Source: Yamagishiella unicocca (Eukaryota > Chlorophyta > Chlorophyceae > Chlamydomonadales > Volvocaceae). Taken from it: DNA of 64,000 nucleotides. The stretch is taken from NCBI GenBank assembly GCA_003116995.1, contig BDSL01000105.1:62001-126000 (forward strand). Reading direction: 5' to 3'. The notes under the pieces are model-generated. The model was not told where the DNA came from, searched no databases, and saw only the letters and a list, made by a program, of their open reading frames with translations. Of this stretch, positions 22,501-41,877 are shown piece by piece. The position numbers and the translations under genes are program-made. Position 1 is the stretch's first letter. The number at the start of each line of letters is the position of its first letter.

Positions 22501-24687
22501 CACGACTGCCTTCACCAGCTGCCAGGAGCTCCTGCCAGGAGCTTGACCCGCCAGCCCCCCGCTTTCCCACCCCCGGGCCCCACCTCCCCGGCACCACCTC
22601 ATCCTCTCCAGTTGCAGGGCACAGCCGCCACCAGACCACCCCGGATAACAAACCCGCCCCGGCCGGAACCCCTCACTGTGCCCCACCTCCCTTCCCGTCC
22701 CCGGTCCTCGCACTCTCTCACGCACCCGTCACCTTGCCCCGCACTGGCCCCTCCCTCCTGCCTTCACCCTGCGCCCACACCGCTCGCAACTGACATACTT
22801 CGGCCGTCGCCACCTCCCATCAGCGTCCGCACTGCCCCCCCTTTCCGCGTCCTGCCCTCACCCGCCCTATGCACTCACCCCTCCTGCTCCTTCCTGCCCC
22901 CCCTCCTGCCTCCCTCCCTCCTGATTCCCCCCTCCTGCCTCCCTCCTTCCTGATTCCCCCCTCCTGATTCCCCCCTCCTGATCCCCCCTCCTGCCTGCCC
23001 CACCTGCCCGAAGCCCACTATCCCCTCCGCCGACCAGCTGTCCGGCTGATCCAGCCCCACGGAGTAGCGCAGCCCCATGTGACCCTGCGCCTCGGGGTCC
23101 CCGCGATCGGCGGCGGCACGGAATAGCTCCAGAGCCAGCCGCATGTTCTGAGCCACTCCGGAACCATCCTGCAAGGGGCGGGGCGGCAGGGCGGCGGGGG
23201 AAGGTGCGTGGGGCGGCGGAACGGCGGTGGCGAGTCAGGGGCATCAAAGCAGGCCATGTTTCGCTGTCTGTGCCTGTGTCGGTTTCATCTGTCGGCCACT
23301 GCCGCACACGGCCGTCCGGCGACAGCGGGTCAGCAGTGCTGCACCAGGCGCCCGTGTAGTCGTGTTCCCGTCCGCCACATCCCCCAACGACTCCCCACGA
23401 CAACCCAATACCCCGTCTTGTCGGGACGAACCCGAACCAGACAAGCGTGCGATGGGCTCATCGGCTGTTGCAGCTGTTGCAGCGCACGAGTGGGTGCTGG
23501 TGGAACCCGGGGCTGCCTCCACCCGCAGGCCAGTATCCCCAGGGCAAGGGTAAGTTGCGCCACGGGTGGTGGGTGCTGCGGCCTGCTGGTGGGTGCTGCG
23601 GCCTGCTGGTGGGTGCTGCGGCCTGCTGGTGGGTGCTGCGGCCTGCTGGTGAGTGCTGCGGCCTGCTGGTGGGTGCTGCGGCCTGGCGGTGGGTGCTGCG
23701 GCCTGGTGGTGGGTGCTGCGGCCTGCTGGTGGGTGCTGCGGCCTGCTGGTGGGCCGCATAGTCTGTCTTGTGGTGCGGCTGCAGCAGGGGGTGGGTTCCG
23801 CCAACCCGGCAGCCCACTACACTCCTCCTCGTCACAGCCGGGGCCCCAAAGCGCTCCGCCGCCCATGCACCCCTCTCCCAGTGCCTTCCCACCCAATCTC
23901 TTCCCCCTATGCCGCTACACGTGCTTCTTCGATCTCTCAAGTCCCTCAAGTCCAAGTGAGTAGACCCCCCCGGTGAAGCAAAACGGGCCCTTGAGCTGCC
24001 TCCCCTCCTCCTCCTGCCGTACAACTGATTCAGCTCCTTGTTCTTCGCACTGTTGCATGCCCCGCCGCCCTTCCCCTGTGTGGACTCCTCGCACGGGCTG
24101 GCTCACGACCACACGTGGAGCACGCCACGCATGCCCACAGCGACGCCACTCCTTCATTCGCCTTGTTCGCGCTCGCTCGCACCTGGAACGCCTTCGCCAG
24201 CTCCCGCAGCGCCCCCCGGTGGGCAGTCCGTGACACAGTCACGCTGGCATCGAGTCCCTGGAGGAGCACCTCTTCCTGTTCTGCAGGGCAGGTGTCGCCA
24301 CCGCACTTGACCGTCCCGTTGAAGGGGTAGGCCCTGCCGTGCTCTGAGCTGCGGAAGCCGGTGGCAGCAACTAAGAGCTCCGCAGCTTTTTGTTGATCAA
24401 TCCATGCCCATGTGCTTTTTGTCCTGCGGGTGGAGGGGCGGGCGGGCGGAGCGTTGGACAATTGGAAGGAAAAGATCATGGCGAATTGCAGGCCCGAAAC
24501 AGCGAGGCGTATCTGGCGTATTGCAGGTCACACACCTTATCGTGACGGCACGTTCATACAGCTCGTGTGTTGGGTCTCTGGGCGACCTCTGCTGGGAGGG
24601 CTCCTCGGCTGCCTCCGCTAGTGAGCGGACGGGGCCAAGGGCAACCAACCCGAGTGCCAGAATACACGCCAGGTATCGTAGCTGCAT
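16598..24687 (-). CDS. HRD3: HRD3/SEL1L homologue, Sel1-repeat ERAD ligase subunit
   Basis: ER-membrane adaptor that feeds misfolded glycoproteins to the HRD1 ubiquitin ligase. Eleven exons: 24687-24536, 24423-24183, 23168-23004, 22284-22129, 21871-21563, 21230-20934, 19953-19793, 19429-19226, 19041-18879, 18282-18169 and 17341-16598, giving 901 residues (plant HRD3A is about 680). A signal peptide (MQLRYLACILALGLVALG) is followed by a luminal domain and a run of Sel1 repeats, e.g. GDVDAMAHLGSMYANGYG, GNAMFGLGYLHLTGRGV and AAWMLDRGYVQ. The family motif LEVAQSNAAWMLD matches plant VAQSNAAWILD. After LPVTLANIWL the protein has one membrane segment near residues 750-765 (ATLLALLGGLALVV), followed by RLRRRR and a Gly/Gln-rich tail. 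Exon 5 inserts a GGTS tract. The donor of exon 8 and acceptor of exon 9 are the least certain junction. The gene is head-to-head with CDC5. Confidence 0.94.
17501..17625 (+). repeat. 27-bp tandem repeat, 4-5 copies, HRD3 last intron
   Basis: The unit starts GAGGGCGTTGGGGGGAGAG and ends TGGCATGA; the last copies are degenerate. It is intronic (between exons 10 and 11). Confidence 0.9.
17963..18064 (+). repeat. 51-bp perfect direct duplication, HRD3 last intron
   Basis: Two adjacent identical copies (17963-18013 and 18014-18064) begin GTACGCGTTTCTCGACCGG and end GCGTTACTTCGCT. Identity suggests a recent event. Confidence 0.95.
18122..18168 (+). repeat. short dispersed repeat, type A, starting at the HRD3 exon-10 5' splice site
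   Basis: Plus-strand CATGTCGAGTCAACGG, a T-rich block and a C-run end exactly at the exon-10 donor. On the gene strand the intron therefore begins GTGGGGCCGGGG and continues into the inverted element. Confidence 0.8.
19084..19112 (-). repeat. short dispersed repeat, type A, near the HRD3 exon-9 3' splice site
   Basis: In gene sense it reads CAACGGTTTTTATGCCACCC followed by a C-rich tract, 40-70 bp before the exon-9 acceptor at 19042. Confidence 0.75.
20423..20512 (+). repeat. short dispersed repeat, type C (full length)
   Basis: TATCCCCAACCCAGTCCTCC, ATGCATCTCAAAACGTCTGT, CCTAAACGG plus a T-run, CATCCACGGGTCTTCCTCG and AACCC follow in order. It lies in HRD3 intron 6, antisense to the gene. 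It shares its outer 25-bp block with the copy at 226-316. Confidence 0.9.
21261..21320 (-). repeat. short dispersed repeat, type C, just upstream of HRD3 exon 6
   Basis: In gene sense: ATGCATCTCAAAACGTCTGT, TCTAAACGG plus a T-run, CTCGCATCCACGGGTCTTCC and a C-run, ending about 30 bp before the exon-6 acceptor at 21231. Confidence 0.9.
21767..21836 (-). repeat. 12-bp coding tandem repeat (GGTS)n in HRD3 exon 5
   Basis: Plus-strand unit GCTGGTGCCGCC, about six copies, in frame as Ser-Gly-Gly-Thr. It lies in the low-complexity linker before the block PSIALPHVERIRLHLQ. Length polymorphism would be tolerated in frame. Confidence 0.9.
21912..21948 (-). repeat. short dispersed repeat, type A, upstream of HRD3 exon 5
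   Basis: In gene sense: CGTCGAATAACCGGTTCTTT, then TTCGCAACCCCC, ending about 40 bp before the exon-5 acceptor at 21872. Confidence 0.8.
23571..23755 (+). repeat. 20-bp tandem repeat, about 9 copies, HRD3 intron 2
   Basis: Unit GCCTGCTGGTGGGTGCTGCG with a few substitutions. It sits in the 1-kb intron between exons 2 and 3. Open frames across it (Ala-Cys-Trp or His-Pro-Pro repeats) are not genes. Confidence 0.95.
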
Positions 24688-25334
24688 GGCCCACGTGCAA
24701 CTATGCTCGATTAACTGTCAAAACCTGGACAGGCCACGCATAATGCGAATACCCAAGCGTGTGGGCTCCGCCAAGATCAAGCTTGCACGTAAATCAGCTA
24801 TATGCTTGTTGAAATAAATATTCAAAACAGGCCTTCAATCAGGGGTGACGAGCGTAGAGCGAAACACAACTCTTCGCATCTTCTGCCGAGTATGCAGACG
24901 AGGTCTTTCTCAGACTAGTAATCTTTCATACTGTAACTGCTATGCACCAGCAGGGAAACATAGTGCTTCCGCTTTCCAAGCGTCATTCGTCGCATGGCCA
25001 GCTGCATGCACCGCAGACCGCACGGCTCGTTCGCACGACACTTCTATTTGCATACTGCAGTGTAGAACACACATACGCCACATTCAACACTTTAGGATAT
25101 TGCGATTCAAGCTTAGCATGCTTACAGTTTGTCCATTGCAGTGAAAGAAGATCCTTAACACCCGACGGCTTTCCACTCAATTCCCTGCATCCCTGACGTG
25201 AGCTCTCTGCATAGTTGCTGTAGCCAAGGACGGCCACTTGGCCGTCAGCTTGGGTGCGTCCACCCTTGCGGAGATAGAAGGGCAGTACGCTGTCCTGGTT
25301 GCCTCTGGCCTCTGCTTCCTAAACAGCTGGAATC
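24688..25334. other. divergent spacer between HRD3 and CDC5
   Basis: 647 bp between outward-facing starts, lower in GC, including an AT-rich block near 24810 (AAATAAATATTC). It should hold both promoters. No further motif was assigned. Confidence 0.55.
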
Positions 25335-34010
<8,676 letters not shown>

Positions 34011-35934
34011 CTTGGAGGCAGAACCGGCTGCGGGCGGGGGGACGTAGGCGTCGTTTGGGGTGTGGGGCCTGTGCCGTAGAACGCGGGAACCAGATAGCAG
34101 ACAGCCGCCGCCGTTGAGGGAGGGAGGGCTCTGGGGGTGAGGCCCCGGCCGGTCAGCAGGCCGGCGAAAGGGTGGGGGAGGGGGCGGGAGCGAGCCGCGG
34201 GCGACGGTTACGGCAACAACGTGCGATGGCGCCTGCGGGGCTGAGGACGAAGGGGTCCCGGGTGCCCCGTAGGGGTGGGGCTAAGAAGGAACCCGGGGGC
34301 CGACGTAGCGTAGGGGGACGGGTGGGAGGTGCCGGCGGCGGTGCGGTTGGGCGGGCGCTGGAGGAGGTGCATGCGGCGTACGCATGTGGAGGAGGACGGG
34401 AAGGGTCCGCCGCGGCGGTGGGGCCGATGGCTGTATGGACGGCGGCTGTGCGACAGGACGTGTGCGCGGGCGGCTTCAGGAGAAGAAGATACCTGGTTGC
34501 TTGTTTGCTTGTTATGTACGGCGCGAAAGCTGCCATGTAAGTTAAGTAGGGCAGTTTCAACTTGGTTTGCAACCTCAGCTGTTTGCGTCTCAGCGGCCCC
34601 TTGGAATCGGGGCCAGCGAACGTGGGCTCCGAACAACAACATCGCAACAGCCGCCCACGCTGGGGGCTCCCGTTGTCATTAACACAGGAACTGGCAAATC
34701 GTAAAGACGCCCTCACTGCTGCCGCATTATCCAATGCCAACGGGTCCCGGAAATCACGATTTCTGGAGCCATTAGTCATTTCTGATGGGGCTGGCCGCGC
34801 CGCTGTACATGTCCTGACATGTCAGCAGATCGGGTCCTTGCCCCTGCGACACGGGCGCTGAAGCACGTTCCAAGCGGGTCCCGGCAGGGAGGCCGATCGG
34901 ATACACGCGCGCGGGGCAGCTGGCTGAGATGTTGCACGTGGACAGAAGCGCGCCTGGCGCTATTGGCCGCACATGCGGATACCGGTATGGTCTGCGGCGG
35001 TCTTACACTGCAGGGTACCGGTAAGGCCTCCAGGTTGAGGCCCTGGCTGAAGGCCCAGCCGGGCAGGTGGGGCTATTCCGCATTCCGACTCTTAAACCAC
35101 ACAGCCACCTCAGCTCCCAGATGTGCAGCGACGCTTGCCACTCCACGTGGCAACACGCATGACTACTCCAGGACGTAACCGACTGGTCGCCGCCGCCGCG
35201 GCCCCCCTCCCAAAGGCTGGAAAAGCGCCCTGAAGTCCTATTCATGGGACCCTACTGTACGGTGTCGTATTACGTTAGGCCACCAGCGGTGACACACGTG
35301 CGCCCTACATAACCGTAATGTCTCCACGCCCACCGGTCACCCGCCTATCAAAGGGCAGCTAAGGGGTCTCTCTAACTCCCGTGCGGTGTATGCCCGCTGC
35401 TGCTGTTAAACAGAATATGTAACGTTGGCAGACGGGATACCAAAGTTGCATGGCACCCTATGCGGGTGGCTCCTATTACTATGTGCGAATACGGGATATG
35501 CACCCGCACAAGCTCCTTTTCCTTCCTAATATACAAGCTCGCAAAAATTAAAACTGTACGGCTGTGCGAACTGTACGACGGGCGCAGGTCATGCGCTGCG
35601 CCTAGCCCGCCCTGATCACATTGCAAGTACAACGCCAGCGAGACAGAAGAATACGCTATATGGTAGCGGCGATAGCTGCAGGGCCCATTTGGGTGAGAAG
35701 AGAAAAAGACAACGCGACACGCATCCAGTCGGGAGGCTGAGGGAGGGGTAAGAAAGGCAGCCGCGAGGCCACTACTGTACCGGTCACCGCGAGACCCCCC
35801 CCCACCGCCGCGACTCGCTAAAACCCTAACCTACATCACGACAAGCAGTGCACGCCTCCCTCGCATGCGCGAAAAACATGCCTACTCATGCCTACTGCCT
35901 CATGTCGACGGCGTCCGGTACCGTAGGTGGCCTG
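34011..35934. other. 1.9-kb spacer between convergent CDC5 and the five-pass membrane gene
   Basis: Holds both 3' UTRs. A TGTAA at about 34535 is a candidate CDC5 3'-end signal, giving a 3' UTR of about 0.5 kb. No coding frame, RNA gene or transposon was recognised. Frames at 34153-34779 and 34172-34540 overlap on opposite strands and lack domains. Confidence 0.55.
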
Positions 35935-38900
35935 TTACCGGGGGGCCGGAGGCAAGGGCGCCGACGGCTGCACCGCCGCCGCCTTGGCCCCCTCACTGCC
36001 GTACCCGAGCACGGCGGCGGTCTCCGGGTCCATCACGCACACACTGACGGACGCCCCCGGTTGCCGCCAGGCAGGGGGTGGGGGGCTCCCGCCGGGGGGC
36101 ACACTCGTCGGGGAGCCCCAGCCTGCTGCCGCGATGGCCCCCGCCGGCCCCTGGAACAGCGCGCTGTCCACCACCACTTCACGCGGCGCTGGCTCCTGGC
36201 CGCCCTTGCCGTGCGTCGTCGAGGTCTTGCTGGCGGGTGAGGCCTTGCTGGCTGCTGCTGCCGCCGCGACGCCGCTAGCCCGGCTCCTGGAGGCGGTGCT
36301 GGCCAGCGGGGGGCCTCGCGGCACCGGCACCGGCTGCTGCGGCGGCAACTGCGGCGGCGGCGGCCGTTGCGGCGGCGGCGGCCCGCGCAACGCCAGCGGC
36401 TTCGCGAGCGCGCCCTCCGCGCCGGCGCCGCCTCCACTGCCGCTGCTGCTGGTCACACCACCGCCTCCGCTGCTGTTGCTGCTGCTGCCGCGCCGCCGGT
36501 ACACCGGGCGCGGGAAGTCCCGGGGGTTGTAGCACCGGCAGCCGCAGCTGCTGCTGTCGGGCGGCATCTCGTCCAGGTTCTTGAGCACCATCACGCCGCT
36601 CAGCCCCGCCAGCCAGGCCATCACGCCGCAGCCGGTGGCGCACACCCACGCCACCAGCAGCTGCCCCCCCAGGCCGCAGCAGGCCCATGACGTCACGGCG
36701 ATGTACTGCGCCAACACCGCCGCACGGTCGCCCAGCCGCAGTAGCGTGGCCAGATCGGCTGACACGGCAGCCGCCACCGCGCCCAAGTCCACCAGCACCC
36801 CGCCCAGAGCAAACTGCACGGTGCCCAGGCTGCCGGGCCAGGGGTCGTCGGAGGTGGTGTTGGCTGCGGCGGTCGCATTGGCCGTGTCCGGCGGCGCCGC
36901 CAGCAGCAGCGGGTTGAGGACCTGGCTGTAGAGCGTGTCGGCGGCGGCGGCCAGGCGGGCGGTGTCGCCCAGGCCGGTGGTGCGCAGGACGGAAGGCAGG
37001 CTGCCACCAACGCCCTGTGGTTGTTTGGGTGCGGTGGCAGTGGAGCAGGGGGGGGGGTTGATTGCGAGGAAACAAGGCCGGAGCGAGTGCTGCTCAGGCC
37101 CTCCTAGAAGTGCCAAGTCCCCTGTTCCCTCCGTAACTCCCAGCCCTCGTCGCCCCTTATTCCGCTCCCCCCTCCCGGGTCCACCGGTTTCCTCTCTCCC
37201 CCCCTCCTCACCCCCGGCCCCGCTCCACACCGTACCTGCAAATAGTAGCGCACCAGCGGGAACAGCGGCGAGCTGGGCGACACCGCCGCCAGCACCAGCC
37301 CGTCGGCGTTCCCGCAGGCGTCCCGCGTCACCACCGCCCCCGCCGCCACCGCCCAGGCCCCCAGCAGCACCAGCGCCGCCAGCACCAGGTGCGCCACCAG
37401 CGCCAGGACCACACCGGCTGGGAAGTTGAAGATGATACTGAGGCCCAGCAGCAGGCACACCGCGATGAAGGCCGAGTACACCGCCACCGCGGACCAGTAG
37501 GCGGCAGTGGAGTAGCGGCGGGAGGGCTCGCCGCGCAGGCTGGCGGCAATGCTGTCCATCCGCTTGATCAGCTGCTGCCGGACGATGGTTGTGGAGTTGG
37601 CGGCGGCGGCGGCGGGGGGGGAGTCGAATGGGGAGGACTGGAGGATCTGGCGGCTGCGGCGGCGGGATGAGGGTGACGGCGGAGGCGACTGGAGCACCTT
37701 GCCCAGCGCGTTGTCGAGCTCCTCGGACACAGCGGCGATGCCGTTGGAGAGGGTCCTGGAAATCAACTCAATGGACCGCTGCAGCGGCTGCAGAAAGGCC
37801 GACGTCGACGGCAGCGGCGGTGAGCTGCTGCTGACGGTGCCGTTCGCGCTGCCGTTAAGCGCCTGGGCTGGCGGCGGCGGCGGCGGCGCCGCGGCGGTCC
37901 AGCCGGCCTGCACCAGTTGCGCGCGTGCCCTGTCAAGCGCGGCTTGCATCGTTGCCAGCGCTGCAGTGCTGCGGTCCAGAGCAGCCGACTGGGAGCCGTT
38001 ACTCGCCAGCCACACGGCCGCCGTGGAGGCGTCGCCCATGATGTCGCGCAACGCCGCAGCCATGGAACCACTGCTAGCGGTGGCGGAGGCGTTGGCGGAG
38101 GCGGCAACCAAGACGGCGGAGCCCGAGGGCGTCGGCGCAGACGCGGCGGAGCGAGCCGTGGCGGCGGCGCCCTTCGTGGAGCCGCTTGCGTCGTACAGCG
38201 ATCCGTACACGGCGTCCGAAAGGGACGCGCCGTACGCCGTCAGCGCTGAAGCCACGCCGCCCGCGGGCTGCTGCAGGGCCGCCAGCGACGTGCGGAGCGC
38301 CGTGAGGTACGACAACGTCGGCGAGACGTCCGGCAGGGCGCTGCTGCCGTTACTGTACGACAGGGCAGACTGTACGACGACGCACTGCGCGGCGATGGCG
38401 GCGTCGTCCATCGCTGCCAGCGGTGCCAGCAGCTGCGCTGTCAGGGCCATGCCCTCCGCCGTGGGCGTCAGCACGCCCGCCGCCGAGCTGTTCCCAGTGC
38501 CGTTGACGACGCCGGCGACGGCGGCGCTGCCGTCAGCAGCGCCGTACAGGCGCTCCAGGGAGGTCTGCGTGGCGAATGCTGCGTTTAACGCGCTGCGGTG
38601 CAGGCTGCTGTTGAACCGGAACATGGTGGTGTCAAAACGGCCGAGCTGCTGCGCAAGGCGCGCCAGGCACGCGCGGCCCGCCACCAGGTCGCCTTGCTGC
38701 TGCTGCTCGGGAGTGCCCAGGTACAGAGTGTCGAGGGCCACCAGGGAGGCGGTCGCGGGGGTCAGCGACGTGTTGGCCGCGACGGAGGCGGCACGCAGGT
38801 CACGCAGCGCCGCCGCCAGGCGCGTGTACGGCAGTGCCTGTGCTGCGGATACGACAGTGCGGATGCTGTCCTGCATGGCGTCCAGGGAGGAGAGCCACCC

Positions 38901-41048
38901 CGGCAGGTCCAATGCGGCTTGGGCTGCCTGTGGGCCGGCGGGGCGGCAGGAGGGTTAGAGACAGGAGGGTTAGAGCCATGGCCCAAGGGGGAGTAACAGC
39001 GGCGGGTGACTCGTGCTGGGGACCCGGGAATGCAAGAGGAAACGGACATGGAAACGGAAGTGGACGGAGACAGACACGCCCAGTGGATGGAGACACTCCC
39101 AGGGCATTTCGAGTGATCCTGAGGAACGAGACATTGCGGCGGCGGTTTCTAACGGCTGAAGCTCCCTGCGCTTGGTCCCACCTGCAGGGCAACCACGGCC
39201 GGGTCGCTGGTGCTGGTGGGCTGCCGGGACGCGGGCAGCGCCGCCAGCGCGTCGTCGTACGACGCTAGCCTGCCGCTAATGGCGGACAGCGCCGTCGGCA
39301 TGGCCGCCACCGCCGCCAGCGCTGGCGTCGCGCCGGTGGGCCCCGAGGTGGCGGTGAGGAGCGCCGCAGCCGCCGCCAGCGCGGGCACAACGCCATCTCG
39401 CAGGGCGGTGGTCACGGCGGCGAGCTGGGAGCGCAGCGCGGCCGGATCAGAGAGGCCCGCGTCCAGGAGGGTGGAGGTGCACTGCGGCGGCGAGGAAGCG
39501 CAGAGGGAAGAGGTTGGACCCTGTGCGTTAGAGGGGCGCGTTCTAGCTCTCAGAGTGTACGCGATGGCCCACATGGGACGCGGCATTTTATCCCTCAAAA
39601 CGTGTAGGCCCAATGCATGCCGGGAAAGTAGGCAACTGCTCGCTAAATACGCAACGCCCGGTTTTGTAGTGGAGTAGGAGTATTTCGCCTGCTTTTCTCT
39701 GCGCCCGCGGCCCATTGCGGGCGGGTGGCGTCCAAGCAGGGATCAGGTTGACAGGTTTACAGCGGGACACGGCATACCGCATCCGCCGCTCCTTCCTTTC
39801 CACCGTCCTTCAGGCGGTCGGTCCACGGGTTGGCTTCTCTGTCCCCTGCTCACCTGCACGTCCGTCCCCAACGTCTGTGCCGCTGCCTCCCCCTGGAGCA
39901 CTCCGGCCGCATCGCTCAGGATGGGCCGCAGCCCCGCTGCGGCGCCCAGCAGGCCGTCCGAGGCCGCCAGCAGCGAGGAGGCGAAGGCCGAGGCGCCGTC
40001 CAGGCGGGTCGCCAGGTCGTCGACCAGCACGATGGGGCGAGGCAGCGTGGCCAGGCCGGTGGCCGCGAGCGTGATGCAGGCGAGGGCGAAGAAGACGTAG
40101 GCTACCTGTAAGGGAAATGGGCATTGGGCGCAAAAGGGGGACGACGGGAGATAAGCGAGGGAAGAGTGTGCATATTCGTTGTGAGGGACTGGACTCATAG
40201 GTTTATGTAAGTGTTTGTTTTGAGGTACACTAAGGATGATATGGCTCAAAGGCCGGGAGAGGGAGGCGCAAGGGCGAGGGCGCTTTGCTGGAGATGAACG
40301 GGCAGCGCGCGGGCAGTTGGCCTCACGTGCGGCGCGAAGCAGTTCCCGGCCTGCTGGTTCGTAATCCACGCCCCCATGCGCTTACCTTGTGGCCTCGCAG
40401 CCAGGGATCGTGCATCACTTCGTATGACAGCATGCTCTTGCGTCGCCCCATACGGGGGGCGACACCGCAGCAAGCCGTGCAGCATCGGCTGAGCCACCCG
40501 ATCGCGCGCCTACATACGAAGTAATCCAAGAAAGAGACGAAGTTGAGTATTAAAGCCTACGTGGCCCATGCAGGCGGGATATTGGCTGGGTTGTGCGCGA
40601 CCGTAGGTGGCGATGGCAAGGTGACTGAAGGCCTCGCTGTTCCCTGTGAATTGCCCTAGCCTACAATGCATATTGCCTCAAAGCTATCCCTCTTAGATGA
40701 TGACTTACCATAACAACACGAAACATAGCAGAGCCACTACGGTGGCTAAGAATGCCACGTTGACTGCAGTTGCTCCCAATAGGGTTCCTTTTCCATACTC
40801 TTTGTATTGATTAGTCGACCATTCTGAGGGATTGAATCCTGGAGTCGGAGGATCCGGCAGGAACGGCAGCTTCTGCGAGCGCCACCGTGACGTCCGTCAG
40901 CAGGGCTCGCAACTTGCAGCTTGGTGGCCAGGGAGCCCTTAAAATGCCCCAAAACGCTTTGGCAGCGCCTCGTACAGGCCGGCCAAGAAAGGGACGCAGC
41001 ACAGACCTGCCAAAGAGCCGATGGGCACGCGTCGTCGGCGAGATCCAT
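35935..41048 (-). CDS. Five-pass membrane protein with a giant soluble loop (plant At2g12400-like / tweety-like layout)
   Basis: Seven exons: 41048-41007 (tentative), 40872-40709, 40509-40386, 40105-39854, 39481-39182, 38927-37236 and 37014-35935, giving about 1217 residues. Phases join at every step, and a Trp codon is rebuilt across exons 2/3. Membrane segments: about residues 45-68 (GATAVNVAFLATVVALLCFV), 111-131 (VAYVFFALACITLAATGLAT), 770-795 (VYSAFIAVCLLLGLSIIF), 798-827 (VVLALVAHLVLAALVLLGAW) and 978-1003 (LLVAWVCATGCGVMAWLAGL). Between segments 2 and 3 lies a loop of about 640 residues, Ala/Ser-rich, with N-glycosylation sequons (NGTGNSS, NGS, NAS), so it is probably extracytoplasmic. 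The C-terminus is Pro/Ser-rich. The GFNPSEW..NQYKEYGKG motif before segment 1 recalls the uncharacterised land-plant At2g12400 family. Function unknown. Exon 1 and the start rest on phase only. Confidence 0.8.
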
Positions 41049-41877
41049 TGCAACGTTCTTGTCCTTCCGTAGCTATCCAGGATGTTCCTCTCCAATAAAT
41101 TATACCAGAGGATAGGCTTCCCTGGGGTCGACAGTCTCAGCTCTACGCCCAGCGGTTTAGAAGGTAAAAAGGCGCTTGCTGGTTTCCCGTCTGACTTGTC
41201 CTAGGGTATTATTACCAACAGTGTTTAGTATCCTAGCATAGGATGATAACATACATGTATCGACAGCGAAACAAAGGAATGCAAACAGCCACTAAGGAGA
41301 AGTCGCCAGTTGGCTTCGTATATAACAGATAACGGAGCTGACTGGCTCGGACATGAAAGGACGCGGAAGTGCTTTCTCCATATGCAATCCTTGACATGAT
41401 TTTCCACAGCTGAGCTCATGGCTTTCCTCACTGCAAATAACAGTGAGCACTACTTGGAAAACCACGGCCCGCCAACATCAGTATTTTTTGCTCCAGCATT
41501 TGGCCATAATGGTCGTTGACATGCCAGACGGCCATTACTTACCACCAAAACAGTTGTCTACCGTGTACCCCAACGGCTGATGCACGCGCCCCTCGCCCGC
41601 CTTCCTGCCGCGTCTTCGTACGAGCCCACATCACGGAGAACTCTCCCCGCGTACCAACGCAGCACCACGGGCCTCGCTCTGGAATTCAGCCAGCTCCTAA
41701 CCCATGTCCGCCTATGGTAATACGCCTGGCCGCGCTCCCCAACTTACGCCAGCATCGTACGTGACGCAACGATGTGGCGGTTGTCCATCCGCCCCTCCAT
41801 ATGGCCGCCATTGCCGCGGTTGTCCGCGGTCGCCCCGGCCGCCATAGGCGTATGCGCTGTCCCTACCTTCGCTGTCC
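41049..41877. other. spacer between the RS-tail gene and the five-pass membrane gene
   Basis: 829 bp of lower-GC DNA in a head-to-tail arrangement: 3' UTR of the upstream minus-strand gene and promoter of the downstream one. No motif was assigned. The frame 41431-41225 on the minus strand has no domain. Confidence 0.5.

Noticed and set aside
23244..23976. Overlapping frames rich in Ala-Cys-Trp or His-Pro-Pro-Ala-Gly repeats
   Set aside because: They follow the 20-bp intronic tandem repeat of HRD3. HRD3 exons 2 and 3 join in phase across this region.
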